Origin: Psychrobacter sp. MF31
GTDB taxonomy: Bacteria; Pseudomonadota; Gammaproteobacteria; Pseudomonadales; Moraxellaceae
DNA: 64,000 bases
Assembly: GCF_012847335.1 (NCBI RefSeq)
Contig: NZ_JABBDX010000002.1
Span: 354,323 to 418,322 of the forward strand
Reading direction: 5' to 3'
In this document: positions 56,037 to 64,000 of the stretch, one piece after another
Layout: the number at the start of each line of letters is the position of its first letter
How positions within the stretch are numbered: the stretch's first letter is position 1
The notes under the pieces: generated by a model
Seen by the model: the letters and a program-made list of their open reading frames with translations, nothing else
Told to the model about the DNA's origin: nothing
The model's database searches: none
Program-made: the position numbers and the translations under genes

Positions 56037-58184
56037 ATGCAAACTATTTTATTGGTTCCCATCAGCCGCGGCATTGGAGTGACCTCAGCCGCGCTTGGTC
56101 TGATTCGCGCTCTTGATTACAACGGCATCAAAGCCAGCTTTATGAAGCCTTTTTTGCAAGATGATACACTGGATAAGCAAAACAGCTTGGACAGCTCATC
56201 GGCACTGACCATGCACGCGTTTGGCTTGACGCCGCCGCCTTCGATCAACCGTCAGCGCGTTGAGCGCATGTTGGCAAGCGGCAACGTTGATGATTTGATG
56301 GAAGAGGTGGTGGTAAATTTTCATTCCATTGAAGGCGATCATGATGTTGTGATTTGTGAAGGCTTGGTACCCACTACCGAAGCGTCTTATGCCTCACAAA
56401 TTAACCGCGCTATTGCTCATGCTTTAGATGCTAAAATCATTTTTGTGAGCACCGCTGATCTTCATAATCCCTCGCATTTGGCAGAAAAGCTTGAAGTTCA
56501 TGCCCGCGAATTTGGCGGCATCTCGCATGAGCGCACCCTTGGCTGCATTTTAATGCGCGTTCAAGATGTGCCAAATACCTTTGATACTCAGCCAGTAGCT
56601 CCCGGTGAAGCGGTGGTCAGCCTTGATAATGACTTTATGCTTGAAGTGGAAAAGCTGCTTCCAGATTTTAACACCGAGCGCTTTCGCTTGATTGGGGTGG
56701 TGCCATTTAGCGACTCGTTATCGGTACCAAGAACTTGGGATATTGCTGCTGAGCTTGATGCCACTTGGCTAAACGTTGGTGAGGCAAAATCGCGCCGGAT
56801 CAATCATATCAGTCTTACTGCCCGCTCGGTTGCGCGCGTTGATGAAGTGTTTAAACGCGGAACGCTCGTTGTCGTTCCGGGGGATCGCGATGATATTTTG
56901 CTTGCTGCAGCCCTTGCTTGTATTAATGGCATTCCTTTAGCAGGGCTTGTGCTGACCGGCGGCGAGGCACCAAACGCCACCGTTGCTGAGCTTTGGCAAT
57001 CGGCGCTTAAAACTGGTATTCCGGTCATGAGCGTTGCCAGCGACAGCTTTGAAACCGTTCAAAACTTACTTCACATGAGCGCTGAAATCCCAAGCGATGA
57101 CATTGAGCGCGCTCAAGAGGTCACCCGCTATGTCGCAGCGCATTTGGATTTAAGCTGGATCAAAACGTACTTTACGGGCGATTATAAGCCGCGATTATCC
57201 CCTTCAGCGTTTCGCCATCAAGTGGTTAAAAAAGCGCAAGCTGCCAACAAGCGCATCGTGCTTCCTGAAGGCGACGAGCCGCGCACCGTTGAGGCCGCTT
57301 GTATTTGCCAAAGCCGCGGCATTGCCAACTGTGTGCTGCTTGCCAAGCGCGAAGATGTTGAGCAAGTGGCTAAAAATCGTGATTTGGTGTTGCCAGAAGG
57401 TCTTGAAATCATTGATCCTGCAAGCCTTGATATGGATAAATATATCAAAGCTGTCGTTGAGCGCCGAAAAGGTAAAACGTCAGAAGCCGTTGCCGCTGAG
57501 CAGTTAACCGATACGGTCTTTTTGGGAACGACCATGTTGCAAATGGACGAGGTTGACGGCTTGGTTTCAGGAGCGATTCATACCACGGCTAATACCGTTC
57601 GCCCTGCATTTCAGCTGATTAAAACCGCGCCGCAGTACTCCTTGGTGTCCTCCATTTTCTTTATGCTGCTGCCAGAGCAAGTGGTCGTTTACGGGGACTG
57701 CGCAATCAACCCTGACCCAACTGCCGAAGAGCTTGCCGAGATCGCCATTCAATCGGCGCAGTCGGCAACTGCTTTTGGTATTGACCCCAAAGTTGCCATG
57801 ATCAGCTACTCAACGGGCGCATCGGGCGCAGGCGCTGATGTTGAAAAAGTCACTCGCGCCACCGAAATCGTTCGCGAGCGCGCGCCAAACTTAGCCGTTG
57901 ATGGACCTTTGCAATACGACGCCGCCTCGGTCATGAGCGTTGGCAAACAAAAAGCGCCGGACTCACCGGTGGCAGGACAAGCCAACGTGTTTATTTTCCC
58001 TGATTTAAATACTGGCAACACCACTTATAAAGCCGTTCAGCGCAGCGCCAACGTGATCAGCGTAGGTCCCATGCTGCAAGGTCTTAACAAACCGGTCAAC
58101 GATTTGTCACGCGGCGCGCTCGTTGATGACATCATTTACACCATTGCGCTAACTGCCATTCAAGCCTATAGCGACGCGGTGTAA
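56037..58184 (+). CDS. pta: Phosphate acetyltransferase (long form)
   Basis: A 715-residue enzyme exchanging acetyl-CoA and acetyl phosphate. The N-terminal P-loop-like domain (ILLVPISRGIGVTSAALGLIRAL), a DRTGG-type middle domain, and the C-terminal catalytic domain (VLPEGDEPRTVEAA, GLVSGAIHTTANTVRPAFQLI, SYSTGASGAG, NVFIFPDLNTGN) form the long gammaproteobacterial type. AAGGAG lies upstream. With ackA it makes the acetate pathway. The terminator follows at once. Confidence 0.97.
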   Translation: MQTILLVPISRGIGVTSAALGLIRALDYNGIKASFMKPFLQDDTLDKQNSLDSSSALTMHAFGLTPPPSINRQRVERMLASGNVDDLMEEVVVNFHSIEGDHDVVICEGLVPTTEASYASQINRAIAHALDAKIIFVSTADLHNPSHLAEKLEVHAREFGGISHERTLGCILMRVQDVPNTFDTQPVAPGEAVVSLDNDFMLEVEKLLPDFNTERFRLIGVVPFSDSLSVPRTWDIAAELDATWLNVGEAKSRRINHISLTARSVARVDEVFKRGTLVVVPGDRDDILLAAALACINGIPLAGLVLTGGEAPNATVAELWQSALKTGIPVMSVASDSFETVQNLLHMSAEIPSDDIERAQEVTRYVAAHLDLSWIKTYFTGDYKPRLSPSAFRHQVVKKAQAANKRIVLPEGDEPRTVEAACICQSRGIANCVLLAKREDVEQVAKNRDLVLPEGLEIIDPASLDMDKYIKAVVERRKGKTSEAVAAEQLTDTVFLGTTMLQMDEVDGLVSGAIHTTANTVRPAFQLIKTAPQYSLVSSIFFMLLPEQVVVYGDCAINPDPTAEELAEIAIQSAQSATAFGIDPKVAMISYSTGASGAGADVEKVTRATEIVRERAPNLAVDGPLQYDAASVMSVGKQKAPDSPVAGQANVFIFPDLNTGNTTYKAVQRSANVISVGPMLQGLNKPVNDLSRGALVDDIIYTIALTAIQAYSDAV

Positions 58185-58210
58185 ATTGTTAAAATAAATG
58201 ATATTGAATA

Positions 58211-58242
58211 ACAACCGATCTTAAATAAGGTCGGTTTTTTAT
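58211..58242 (+). terminator. Terminator of ackA-pta
   Basis: AACCGATCT pairs with AGGTCGGTT (one G-T pair) across 6 bases, followed by a T run. Confidence 0.82.
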
Positions 58243-58318
58243 TAGCTGACAGCAAAAGATGACAACTGATCCGCCGACCACTACAATAGGGCATTGCTTT
58301 TTTTGGTTGCTCATCGTC

Positions 58319-59092
58319 ATGTTTACGCCGGATTTGCCCAACCCCAACGCCAAGCTTGCTGTTTTAATCGATGCCGATAACATCTCAGCGGCGCACGTTG
58401 AGGCGCTCATGAGTGAGATTGCAACCCTTGGTCGCGGCAGCGTTCGGCGCATTTATGGCGACTGGACGAAACCGCAACTTGCCAGCTGGAAAAACGTGCT
58501 GCTCAACTACTCCCTTCAGCCCATTCAGCAATTTGCCTATACCACTGGCAAAAATGCCACCGACGCTTGTATGATTATTGATGCCATGGATTTGCTTTAT
58601 ACTCAGCGCTTTGAAGGCTTTTGCTTGGTGACCTCCGACAGCGATTACACGCGCTTAGCTCAGCGCATCCGCGAGCAAGGGCTTTACGTGTTTGGCTTTG
58701 GCAAACAGCAAACGCCAAAACCTTTTACGCAAGCTTGCGACCGCTTTACCTATTTAGAAATGCTGGATAACGCAAAATCTGCCGCTGAGGTCGATTTTTA
58801 CGACTCCGCTGATATGCTATTTTCCACCGAGCAAAACCAATTTAAACCCATCGATGTTGCCATCACCATGGTCAAAATGGCGATCATCAACGTCGCGGAC
58901 GACGCCGGCTGGGCACATTTAGCGCCGGTAAAAAACCACTTATTAAAAATCGAGCCGGACTTTGACACGCGGCTGTTTGGCTTTAGCAAATTTAGCGACT
59001 TTTTACGTGCCTATCCGCGCCATTTTGAGATGGAAGAGCGCTACCCCAACAACGACCACCACAAAGCCGTTTTTGTTCGAAACCGTTCATAA
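58319..59092 (+). CDS. NYN domain ribonuclease-like protein with OST-HTH domain
   Basis: A 257-residue protein counted from the ATG at 58319 (a further ATG at 58259 adds 20 hydrophobic residues and is less likely). The N-terminal NYN (PIN-like) domain has conserved acids in LAVLIDADN, KNATDACMIIDAMDL and LVTSDSDYTRL. The C-terminal part (LVKMAI..WAHLAPVKNHLLKIEPDFDTRLFGFSKFSDFL) matches an OST-HTH/LOTUS-type RNA-binding domain. It could be an RNase, but the substrate is not known. Its stop overlaps the nadD start (TAATG), so the two are translationally coupled. Confidence 0.85.
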   Translation: MFTPDLPNPNAKLAVLIDADNISAAHVEALMSEIATLGRGSVRRIYGDWTKPQLASWKNVLLNYSLQPIQQFAYTTGKNATDACMIIDAMDLLYTQRFEGFCLVTSDSDYTRLAQRIREQGLYVFGFGKQQTPKPFTQACDRFTYLEMLDNAKSAAEVDFYDSADMLFSTEQNQFKPIDVAITMVKMAIINVADDAGWAHLAPVKNHLLKIEPDFDTRLFGFSKFSDFLRAYPRHFEMEERYPNNDHHKAVFVRNRS

Positions 59093-59988
59093 TGTTAACT
59101 ATTTTGCAAAATTCCCAAAACGCTAACCAGAATCCTGCCATTCGAGCGTATCTTGGCGGCTCGTTCAATCCCGTTCACAATGGTCATATCCAAATGGCAA
59201 TGGCGGTATTTAACCAATTAGCCCCCATCGCAACTCAGCAAAAAAGAGCGCTCAGCGTTGAGTTGCTTCCCAATTCGCGATCGCCATTTAAAACCGATAC
59301 CATCGACCCTAAGCAGCGATTGGCAATGCTCAAACTTGCCACCAAAAATACACCCCTTGCCATCAATGAGCTCGAGCTTTGGCAAGCGCCGCCCGTGTTT
59401 ACCATCGATACTGTTCGTAAACTTCGGCAAAATTTTTCTGAGGATACTTTGATTTTTATCATGGGAATGGACAGCGCGGCAAGTTTGGATAAATGGCGTC
59501 AAGGGCTTGAATTGACCGATTTTGTTCATCTTTGGGTGTTTAATCGAGTTGATGAGACGACCCATTTTGCTAAAAAAGATACTGCTTTTCAAAATGCTAA
59601 AAATAGTGAAAACTCGATAAATAGCGAAAACCCGATTGATAAATTGCCCAACGCCTTACAAGCTAAAGTCACGACCCAGCTTGCTGACTTAACCCATCCT
59701 AAGCTTGATTTAAAACATTTAGCTCGACAACCTATCTTTACATTTATTGAAAAAAGCGCGGCAGCCCAACCTTTTTTTTCTCTTAAGCCATTGAAAACTA
59801 AGCTAAACGGTCGTATTTATTTGGACTGGTCGCCAATTGTCGCCATTTCAAGCTCCAGTATCCGCGAGCAGTTGGCAGCCAAATCCTTATCGACTGTGAC
59901 TCAGCCGCGCTTGCTCACTGAGCTAAATCCTACAGTTTATGACTATATTATTCGTCATCGGCTATATTCTACTGACCAATTCCGTTAA
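59092..59988 (+). CDS. nadD: Nicotinate-nucleotide adenylyltransferase
   Basis: A 298-residue nucleotidyltransferase for NAD synthesis. GSFNPVHNGH at 23-32 is the nucleotide-binding motif, and SSSIREQLA near the end is the second. ELLPNSRSPFK and FIMGMDSAASLDKWRQGLEL are also conserved. E. coli NadD is 213 residues; the extra length is an Asn/Lys-rich stretch around 165-240, between the core and the C-terminal motif. It lies before rsfS, a common order. Confidence 0.93.
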   Translation: MLTILQNSQNANQNPAIRAYLGGSFNPVHNGHIQMAMAVFNQLAPIATQQKRALSVELLPNSRSPFKTDTIDPKQRLAMLKLATKNTPLAINELELWQAPPVFTIDTVRKLRQNFSEDTLIFIMGMDSAASLDKWRQGLELTDFVHLWVFNRVDETTHFAKKDTAFQNAKNSENSINSENPIDKLPNALQAKVTTQLADLTHPKLDLKHLARQPIFTFIEKSAAAQPFFSLKPLKTKLNGRIYLDWSPIVAISSSSIREQLAAKSLSTVTQPRLLTELNPTVYDYIIRHRLYSTDQFR

Positions 59989-60066
59989 AATCCCTTTAAT
60001 AGCCACAGCGCCGACCCAAAAGCGCGGCTACGATTTTTTATTGATGACTATGGAAACTAAGATTTT

Positions 60067-60471
60067 ATGACAACTACCATGACCAACGAGCGCCTTGAGC
60101 AATGCTTGACGCTGGTGACCGAAACGCTTGACGACATGAAAGCCAAAAATATCACCGTGCTTAACGTTGAGGACTTGACCGACGTGATGGAGCGCATCGT
60201 GATTGCCGATGGCACCTCAAAGCGCCACGTCCGCGCGCTTGCTGACAGCCTCGGCGCTGAGGTTAAAAAAGCCGGATTCATGCCGCTTGGTCGCGAAGGC
60301 GGTCACGATTCTGACTGGACGCTGATTGATTTGGGCGCCGTCGTCGTTCATATGATGACCCCCGCTGCGCGCGAATTTTATGACTTAGAGGGGCTTTGGT
60401 CATCGCCTGAAAGTCTCGCCGAATTGGTTGCCACGCCGCGCGAACCTAAAAAAGCCGGTCGCCGTAACTAA
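60067..60471 (+). CDS. rsfS: Ribosomal silencing factor RsfS
   Basis: A 134-residue protein. DDMKAKNITVLNVEDLTDVMERIVIADGTSKRHVRALAD and DWTLIDLGAVVVHMMTPAAREFYDLEGLW are the full family signature. It binds ribosomal protein L14 and blocks subunit joining in stationary phase. It follows nadD on the same strand as in many gammaproteobacteria; rlmH, often next, is not present. Confidence 0.97.
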   Translation: MTTTMTNERLEQCLTLVTETLDDMKAKNITVLNVEDLTDVMERIVIADGTSKRHVRALADSLGAEVKKAGFMPLGREGGHDSDWTLIDLGAVVVHMMTPAAREFYDLEGLWSSPESLAELVATPREPKKAGRRN

Positions 60472-60513
60472 ATTGCGCGGCTTGCTAAAATCTGCCAAAC
60501 CCTGCTGATCCCT

Positions 60514-60545
60514 AAAACCGAACGCCTTGTTCGGTTTTTTTTGGG
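60514..60545 (+). terminator. Terminator downstream of rsfS
   Basis: AAAACCGAAC pairs with GTTCGGTTTT across 5 bases, then a T run. Confidence 0.92.
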
Positions 60546-60646
60546 CAAAATTTTGACTATGGCAGCTTTTGCTTATTCCGTCACCACTGAGTTAAGATAA
60601 TCCTAATACTTAACGCTTTAAATGAAAATGACAACTGGAATTGCCA

Positions 60647-61423
60647 ATGACTGTCGCTTTAGCTGAAAACCACCCTTTTGAACCAAACGCTGACCAAACC
60701 TTTGATAGCATTAACTTACCGCTTCACGTTGCCCACCTTATCGACGTTCGCGCCGGCAAAGCCATGCCGTTTGCCCGTGAGCAATTAAGCGCGATTGATA
60801 AACAACCCGTCAAAGAACCCGCCTTGGTCAATTTTTTGGGAATTGCCACCGATGAGCAAGCCGACCGCCGCCACCATGGCGGTTATTTAAAAGCCGTTCA
60901 TCAACTGCCAAAAGCGACTTATGACGCGATTAATCAAGAGTTTGGCTTAAACGTACAATCGGGAACCCTTGGCGAAAACTTAATCACTAAAGCGGTGAAT
61001 GGTCTGCCAGAATTGACCGAAAGCAGCGTTTGTATTGGCGACGTTTTTCAGTATGGGGGGCAATTTGTCAATGACAACGTAGCCGATAGTAACAGCGTTC
61101 AGCTGCGAATCGTTCAACCAAGACGACCGTGCTACAAAATCAACGACCAAATCGGGCAATTTAGCAAAGTTCCCAATATCGCCTCGTGGGTAAGCAAGCA
61201 AGGCATTGCCGGTTGGTACTTTCAAGTGGCTCGCGATGGCATCATTCAAGCGGATTTGCCAGTTTATCTTATCGAGCGACCTTATCCGTTTGCCGACTTA
61301 AAAACGCTTTGGCAGATGACCAATGCCAAAGACAAATTTGACGCGGCAATCATCGAGCCTTGGCTTGCCATTGACTGCTTAGAGGACAGTTGGAAAGCCG
61401 CGCTTAAAAAGAAAATAAAGTAA
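60647..61423 (+). CDS. MOSC domain protein (YiiM-like)
   Basis: A 258-residue protein counted from the ATG at 60647 (a TTG two codons before is in frame). The MOSC domain has RRHHGGYLKAVHQ, SGTLGENL and the conserved Cys in PRRPCYKIN; YiiM-type proteins use a molybdenum cofactor to detoxify N-hydroxylated bases. Residues 1-30 are a non-conserved N-terminal extension. It is convergent with the following gene, whose stop lies 3 bases on. Confidence 0.88.
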   Translation: MTVALAENHPFEPNADQTFDSINLPLHVAHLIDVRAGKAMPFAREQLSAIDKQPVKEPALVNFLGIATDEQADRRHHGGYLKAVHQLPKATYDAINQEFGLNVQSGTLGENLITKAVNGLPELTESSVCIGDVFQYGGQFVNDNVADSNSVQLRIVQPRRPCYKINDQIGQFSKVPNIASWVSKQGIAGWYFQVARDGIIQADLPVYLIERPYPFADLKTLWQMTNAKDKFDAAIIEPWLAIDCLEDSWKAALKKKIK

Positions 61424-61426
61424 TCA

Positions 61427-62485
61427 CTATAAGTCTTGAACCAAGCGTTTTAGCAGCTCGGTCGTGGGTTCTTTTTTCACCTGACTTACGCCCTGCCCCG
61501 CCCAAATCGATAAATGCTCCACATCGTGATGCTTTTTGGCATGGGCGCGCATCGGTGTGGTCATGGCATTCAGCTGCGGATAAGGTGGCAAATTAGCGTT
61601 GTTACCAAACTGATTGTCAAATTTTGCAAAGTCATTTAAAAAGCCATTGACCAAGCCGCGAGCCAATTTCCCAGAAAACAGCCGCGTTAATCGCGTCTCA
61701 GGGCAGCGCTTACCTTGACTTGCCGCCACCAAAGCATTTTTATAATCATCGCTGACCCCTGATTTGTCCGTTGCCAAAAACGCCGTTCCTAGTTGCGCAA
61801 AGTCCGCTCCTGCCGCCAAAACGGCTTTGATATCTTGTGCGGTCATAATGCCACCGGCAGCTATCAGCGGTAGTGAGGTGCAATTTTTGGTTTGGCTAAT
61901 GAGCGCCAGCAGCCCCAACGGGTCAGCATCGCTCTCGGCAAGCCAGCCGCCGCGATGACCGCCCGCCTCGACCCCTTGAACGCAAACGGCATCTGCGCCC
62001 ACTGCCTCCCAAGCTTGCGCCTCGTTTGGGTGGTTTGCCGTACCAATCACGACCATGCCAAGCTGCTGCAAACGCTTAACCTGCTCAGAATTTACAACGC
62101 CAAAGGTAAAGCTTACGATGGGAACAGGATTGTCATAAAGCACTTGCAACTGCTCAGAAAACTTTTGTGCCGGATGCTTTGGCAAGTTCACTTCGATATC
62201 ATTACTTTTATAATAGTCGGCAAGCCAATCCGGAATGGCGCAATCAAAATCGCGACTTTGCGCCTCCGTTAATACAATTAAATTTACCATAAATGGCTTT
62301 TGCGTTAGCGCTTTAATATCAGTAATGTTTTGTTTGATAGTTTCAGGTGCTGACGTTCCTGCACCAAGACCGCCGATTCCGCCAAAGTTGCTGACGGTGG
62401 CAATCAATTCTGGCGTGGTCGCCCCGCCTGCCATCGGCGCTTGAATGATGGGAAAAGAAATTTGCAAATGGTTTAAGCTTGGCAT
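61427..62485 (-). CDS. Nitronate monooxygenase (2-nitropropane dioxygenase family)
   Basis: A 352-residue FMN-dependent TIM-barrel protein. PIIQAPMAGGATTPELIATVSNFGGIGGLGAG at the N-terminus, VCVQGVEAGGHRGG with the catalytic-type His, and PLIAAGGI and GADFAQLGTAFL are typical. It oxidises nitronates such as propionate 3-nitronate. AGAGG precedes the start. It is convergent with the MOSC gene with a 3-base gap and no terminator between. Confidence 0.93.
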   Translation of the reverse strand: MPSLNHLQISFPIIQAPMAGGATTPELIATVSNFGGIGGLGAGTSAPETIKQNITDIKALTQKPFMVNLIVLTEAQSRDFDCAIPDWLADYYKSNDIEVNLPKHPAQKFSEQLQVLYDNPVPIVSFTFGVVNSEQVKRLQQLGMVVIGTANHPNEAQAWEAVGADAVCVQGVEAGGHRGGWLAESDADPLGLLALISQTKNCTSLPLIAAGGIMTAQDIKAVLAAGADFAQLGTAFLATDKSGVSDDYKNALVAASQGKRCPETRLTRLFSGKLARGLVNGFLNDFAKFDNQFGNNANLPPYPQLNAMTTPMRAHAKKHHDVEHLSIWAGQGVSQVKKEPTTELLKRLVQDL

Positions 62486-62624
62486 CGCTGACCTCTTATT
62501 TTTTATCTTGAAAAGTTTTTATGTCGCCGTTCTTTATGGTTAAATCGCGGTCATTAAAGCGTTGTTATTTAAAACTATCACGCTACAATCAAATTTAGCT
62601 TAACATTTTTATTCTTGGTTGGTT

Positions 62625-63476
62625 ATGAAAAAATTTGCCCCTATTTTAAGCGGAACTTTGCTTGCACTCACCCTTGCAGGCTGCGCCACCGTTACCCCAA
62701 CTACAACCGCGCCCAAATTCGTCATTGATGACGCCACTTATCACGCAACGGGTCAAAATGAGCGCATCCAATTTATCGTGCTGCATTACACCGCCGAAAA
62801 CGACAGCGATTCTCTCGACATTTTGACCAATGGTAACGTCAGCGCTCATTATTTAATCCCAAAAAACGATGGCGATAAAATTTATCAACTCGTTGCCGAT
62901 GACAAACGCGCTTGGCACGCCGGAAACGGCAGCTTTACCGGTCGCAGCGTGTTAAACGATACCGCCATCGGCATTGAAATCGTCAATGACGGCATTGCCA
63001 AAGAGGCTCGCGGAATCAAAGGCTACCATCCTTACGCGGACTTTGTTGAATTTGATGACTTACAAATCCAAAAGGTCGCTTTTTTGGTCAAAAATTTGGC
63101 TGAAAAATACCGCATCAAGCCCACTCACATCATCGCCCACTCCGACCTTGCCCCGCAGCGCAAAATCGACCCCGGCGCGAAGTTCCCTTGGCAGCGGCTG
63201 TATTTTGATTACCAAATCGGCGCTTGGTATGACGCAGCGGACAAGACAGCGTTTATGGATTCCGCGCTATTTTCGCAAACCCCTATCTTAGAAATAAAAG
63301 CGCTGCTTCGTAATTATGGCTATGCCATCAATGATACGTTGGAGTGGGACAAAGCCAGCCAAAATGTGGTTTATGCGTTTCAGCTGCACTTTCGACCGCA
63401 GCAGCCGACCGGACAAATGGATTTGGAAACGTTTGCGATATTGAAAGCGCTTGATAAAAAGTATAACAATGGGTGA
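62625..63476 (+). CDS. amiD: N-acetylmuramoyl-L-alanine amidase, lipoprotein (AmiD-like)
   Basis: A 283-residue lipoprotein starting at the ATG at 62625 (a TTG two codons before is in frame). The lipobox LAGC puts the lipidated Cys at 20. The amidase-2 domain has the zinc ligands in IVLHYTAEND, the middle His of AWHAGNGS, and HSDLAPQRKIDPGAKFPW. A C-terminal peptidoglycan-binding-like region (LLRNYGYAIND) follows. It probably removes peptides from murein at the outer membrane's inner face. It overlaps none of its neighbours. Confidence 0.9.
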   Translation: MKKFAPILSGTLLALTLAGCATVTPTTTAPKFVIDDATYHATGQNERIQFIVLHYTAENDSDSLDILTNGNVSAHYLIPKNDGDKIYQLVADDKRAWHAGNGSFTGRSVLNDTAIGIEIVNDGIAKEARGIKGYHPYADFVEFDDLQIQKVAFLVKNLAEKYRIKPTHIIAHSDLAPQRKIDPGAKFPWQRLYFDYQIGAWYDAADKTAFMDSALFSQTPILEIKALLRNYGYAINDTLEWDKASQNVVYAFQLHFRPQQPTGQMDLETFAILKALDKKYNNG

Positions 63477-63505
63477 TAACTTTTAATCAATCAAGGGGGA
63501 TCGTC

Positions 63506-63694
63506 ATGAGCCAGTCAGAGCAAAATGAGCTTGATAAGTATTTGGAAGCTAAAGCCAAACAAGAGGAAGACAACGCGCAAGAACCTCAGCCGCTATCGGC
63601 TTATGAGGCTTGCGTATTGAAGGAAAGCGCGCGGGTTAGGGCGTTGATTGAAGAAGCACAAATGAGATCTACTGCGCCAACCGATGAGCATTAA
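63506..63694 (+). CDS. Small hypothetical protein
   Basis: A 62-residue, charged, Glu/Gln-rich protein that starts at the ATG at 63506 with AAGGGGG 5-6 bases upstream. It is largely helical in appearance (SEQNELDKYLEAKAKQEED, YEACVLKESARVRALIEEA) and has no signal or membrane segment. It begins 29 bases after amiD on the same strand, so co-transcription is likely. I do not recognise a family. Confidence 0.68.
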   Translation: MSQSEQNELDKYLEAKAKQEEDNAQEPQPLSAYEACVLKESARVRALIEEAQMRSTAPTDEH

Positions 63695-63870
63695 TTTCGT
63701 TAATTAGGTATATTCATAACCGAAGCCTTAAAAAACATTTAAAACTAAGTAAATATTAGCCTTTAAATAAAATATAGCGATTATCATTTAAATTTATAAG
63801 TCTCAATTTTATTAAAATCACTAAACAAAATGTTTAATAAAAATATAAATTAATTTTCTCATAATAACTA

Positions 63871-64000
63871 GGGCGTGTTTTCAATTCATCTTACAATGAA
63901 CGATAGTACACGCCAGATAAAGCATTGACTTAAAATTACGAGCTAACTTCTCATAACGAGTAGCGATACTACGAAAATGTTTGAGCCTTGCAAACATATT
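63871..64000. mobile_element. IS5-family insertion sequence, one end only
   Basis: The sequence GGGCGTGTTTTC at 63871 marks the likely element edge. A transposase tail starts 10 bases inside. Only 130 bases are in the window, so the second end and the target duplication cannot be seen. Confidence 0.7.
63881..64000 (-). CDS. IS5-family transposase, C-terminal end (rest beyond window)
   Basis: Forty codons on the minus strand end in TGA at 63881. The segment FARLKHFRSIATRYEKLARNFKSM is the conserved C-terminal helix of IS5/IS427-group DDE transposases. The catalytic region lies off the right edge, so activity or frameshifting cannot be judged. Confidence 0.82.
   Translation of the reverse strand, partial: NMFARLKHFRSIATRYEKLARNFKSMLYLACTIVHCKMN

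Overview
The window looks like chromosome of a gammaproteobacterium of the family Moraxellaceae, most likely Psychrobacter or a Moraxella-like relative. This is judged from protein style and gene order (lptM-lysA-dapF-xerC, rpoN-hpf, rpsU-yqeY, ackA-pta), a type IV pilus minor-pilin operon, scattered type II secretion genes, and a bifunctional wax ester synthase/acyltransferase. No species can be fixed by reading alone. Most genes are housekeeping, are packed tightly, and are often closed by clear hairpin terminators.

Layout. 1-6292 (minus) is a type IV pilus minor-pilin operon, fimU-pilV-pilW-pilX-pilY1, with overlapping start and stop codons; pilY1 runs off the left edge. 6629-14444 (minus) holds comF, outer-membrane phospholipase pldA, dsbD, the type II secretion genes gspG and gspF, and an unrecognised gene. 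14540-16280 is an IS200/IS605-type element with divergent tnpA and tnpB, both with intact catalytic residues. 16358-20904 (minus) carries an AraC-type regulator, a tRNA-His/Arg/Pro cluster and a compact McrBC-like restriction pair. 21097-32585 carries a DUF4442 gene, an exported RidA, gspE, thiG, the wax ester synthase, suhB, dxs, ribA, hemF and a lipoprotein cytochrome c'. 32696-39665 has gloA, a carbonic anhydrase, the polyamine transporter genes potABC, metR, crcB and tsaD. 39757-46657 has two low-complexity lipoproteins (one a cytochrome c), rpsU, yqeY, a BepA-like protease, a TusA-like protein, rpoH, a DUF423 gene and thiS. 46877-54267 has hpf, rpoN, a nitrilase, xerC, dapF, lysA and lptM. 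54789-63694 has ackA-pta, an NYN-domain gene overlapping nadD, rsfS, a MOSC protein, a nitronate monooxygenase, an AmiD-like amidase and a small hypothetical gene. The window ends inside an IS5-family transposase.

How the genes fit together. The pilus operon and comF fit twitching and natural transformation. gspE, gspF and gspG are three parts of one secretion machine placed at two loci in this window. ackA-pta gives acetate overflow metabolism; dapF-lysA is the end of lysine synthesis; thiG and thiS act together in thiazole synthesis but sit 22 kb apart. rpoH and rpoN are alternative sigma factors, and both carry long acidic low-complexity segments that the familiar homologues lack.

The strongest candidates for something unusual are the McrB-like ATPase, which has no N-terminal recognition domain but a large segment inside the AAA+ core; the acidic extensions of RpoH and RpoN; and the TnpB element, for which a guide-RNA region and guide sequence can be predicted. 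No CRISPR array, prophage, or convincing new multi-gene system was found.
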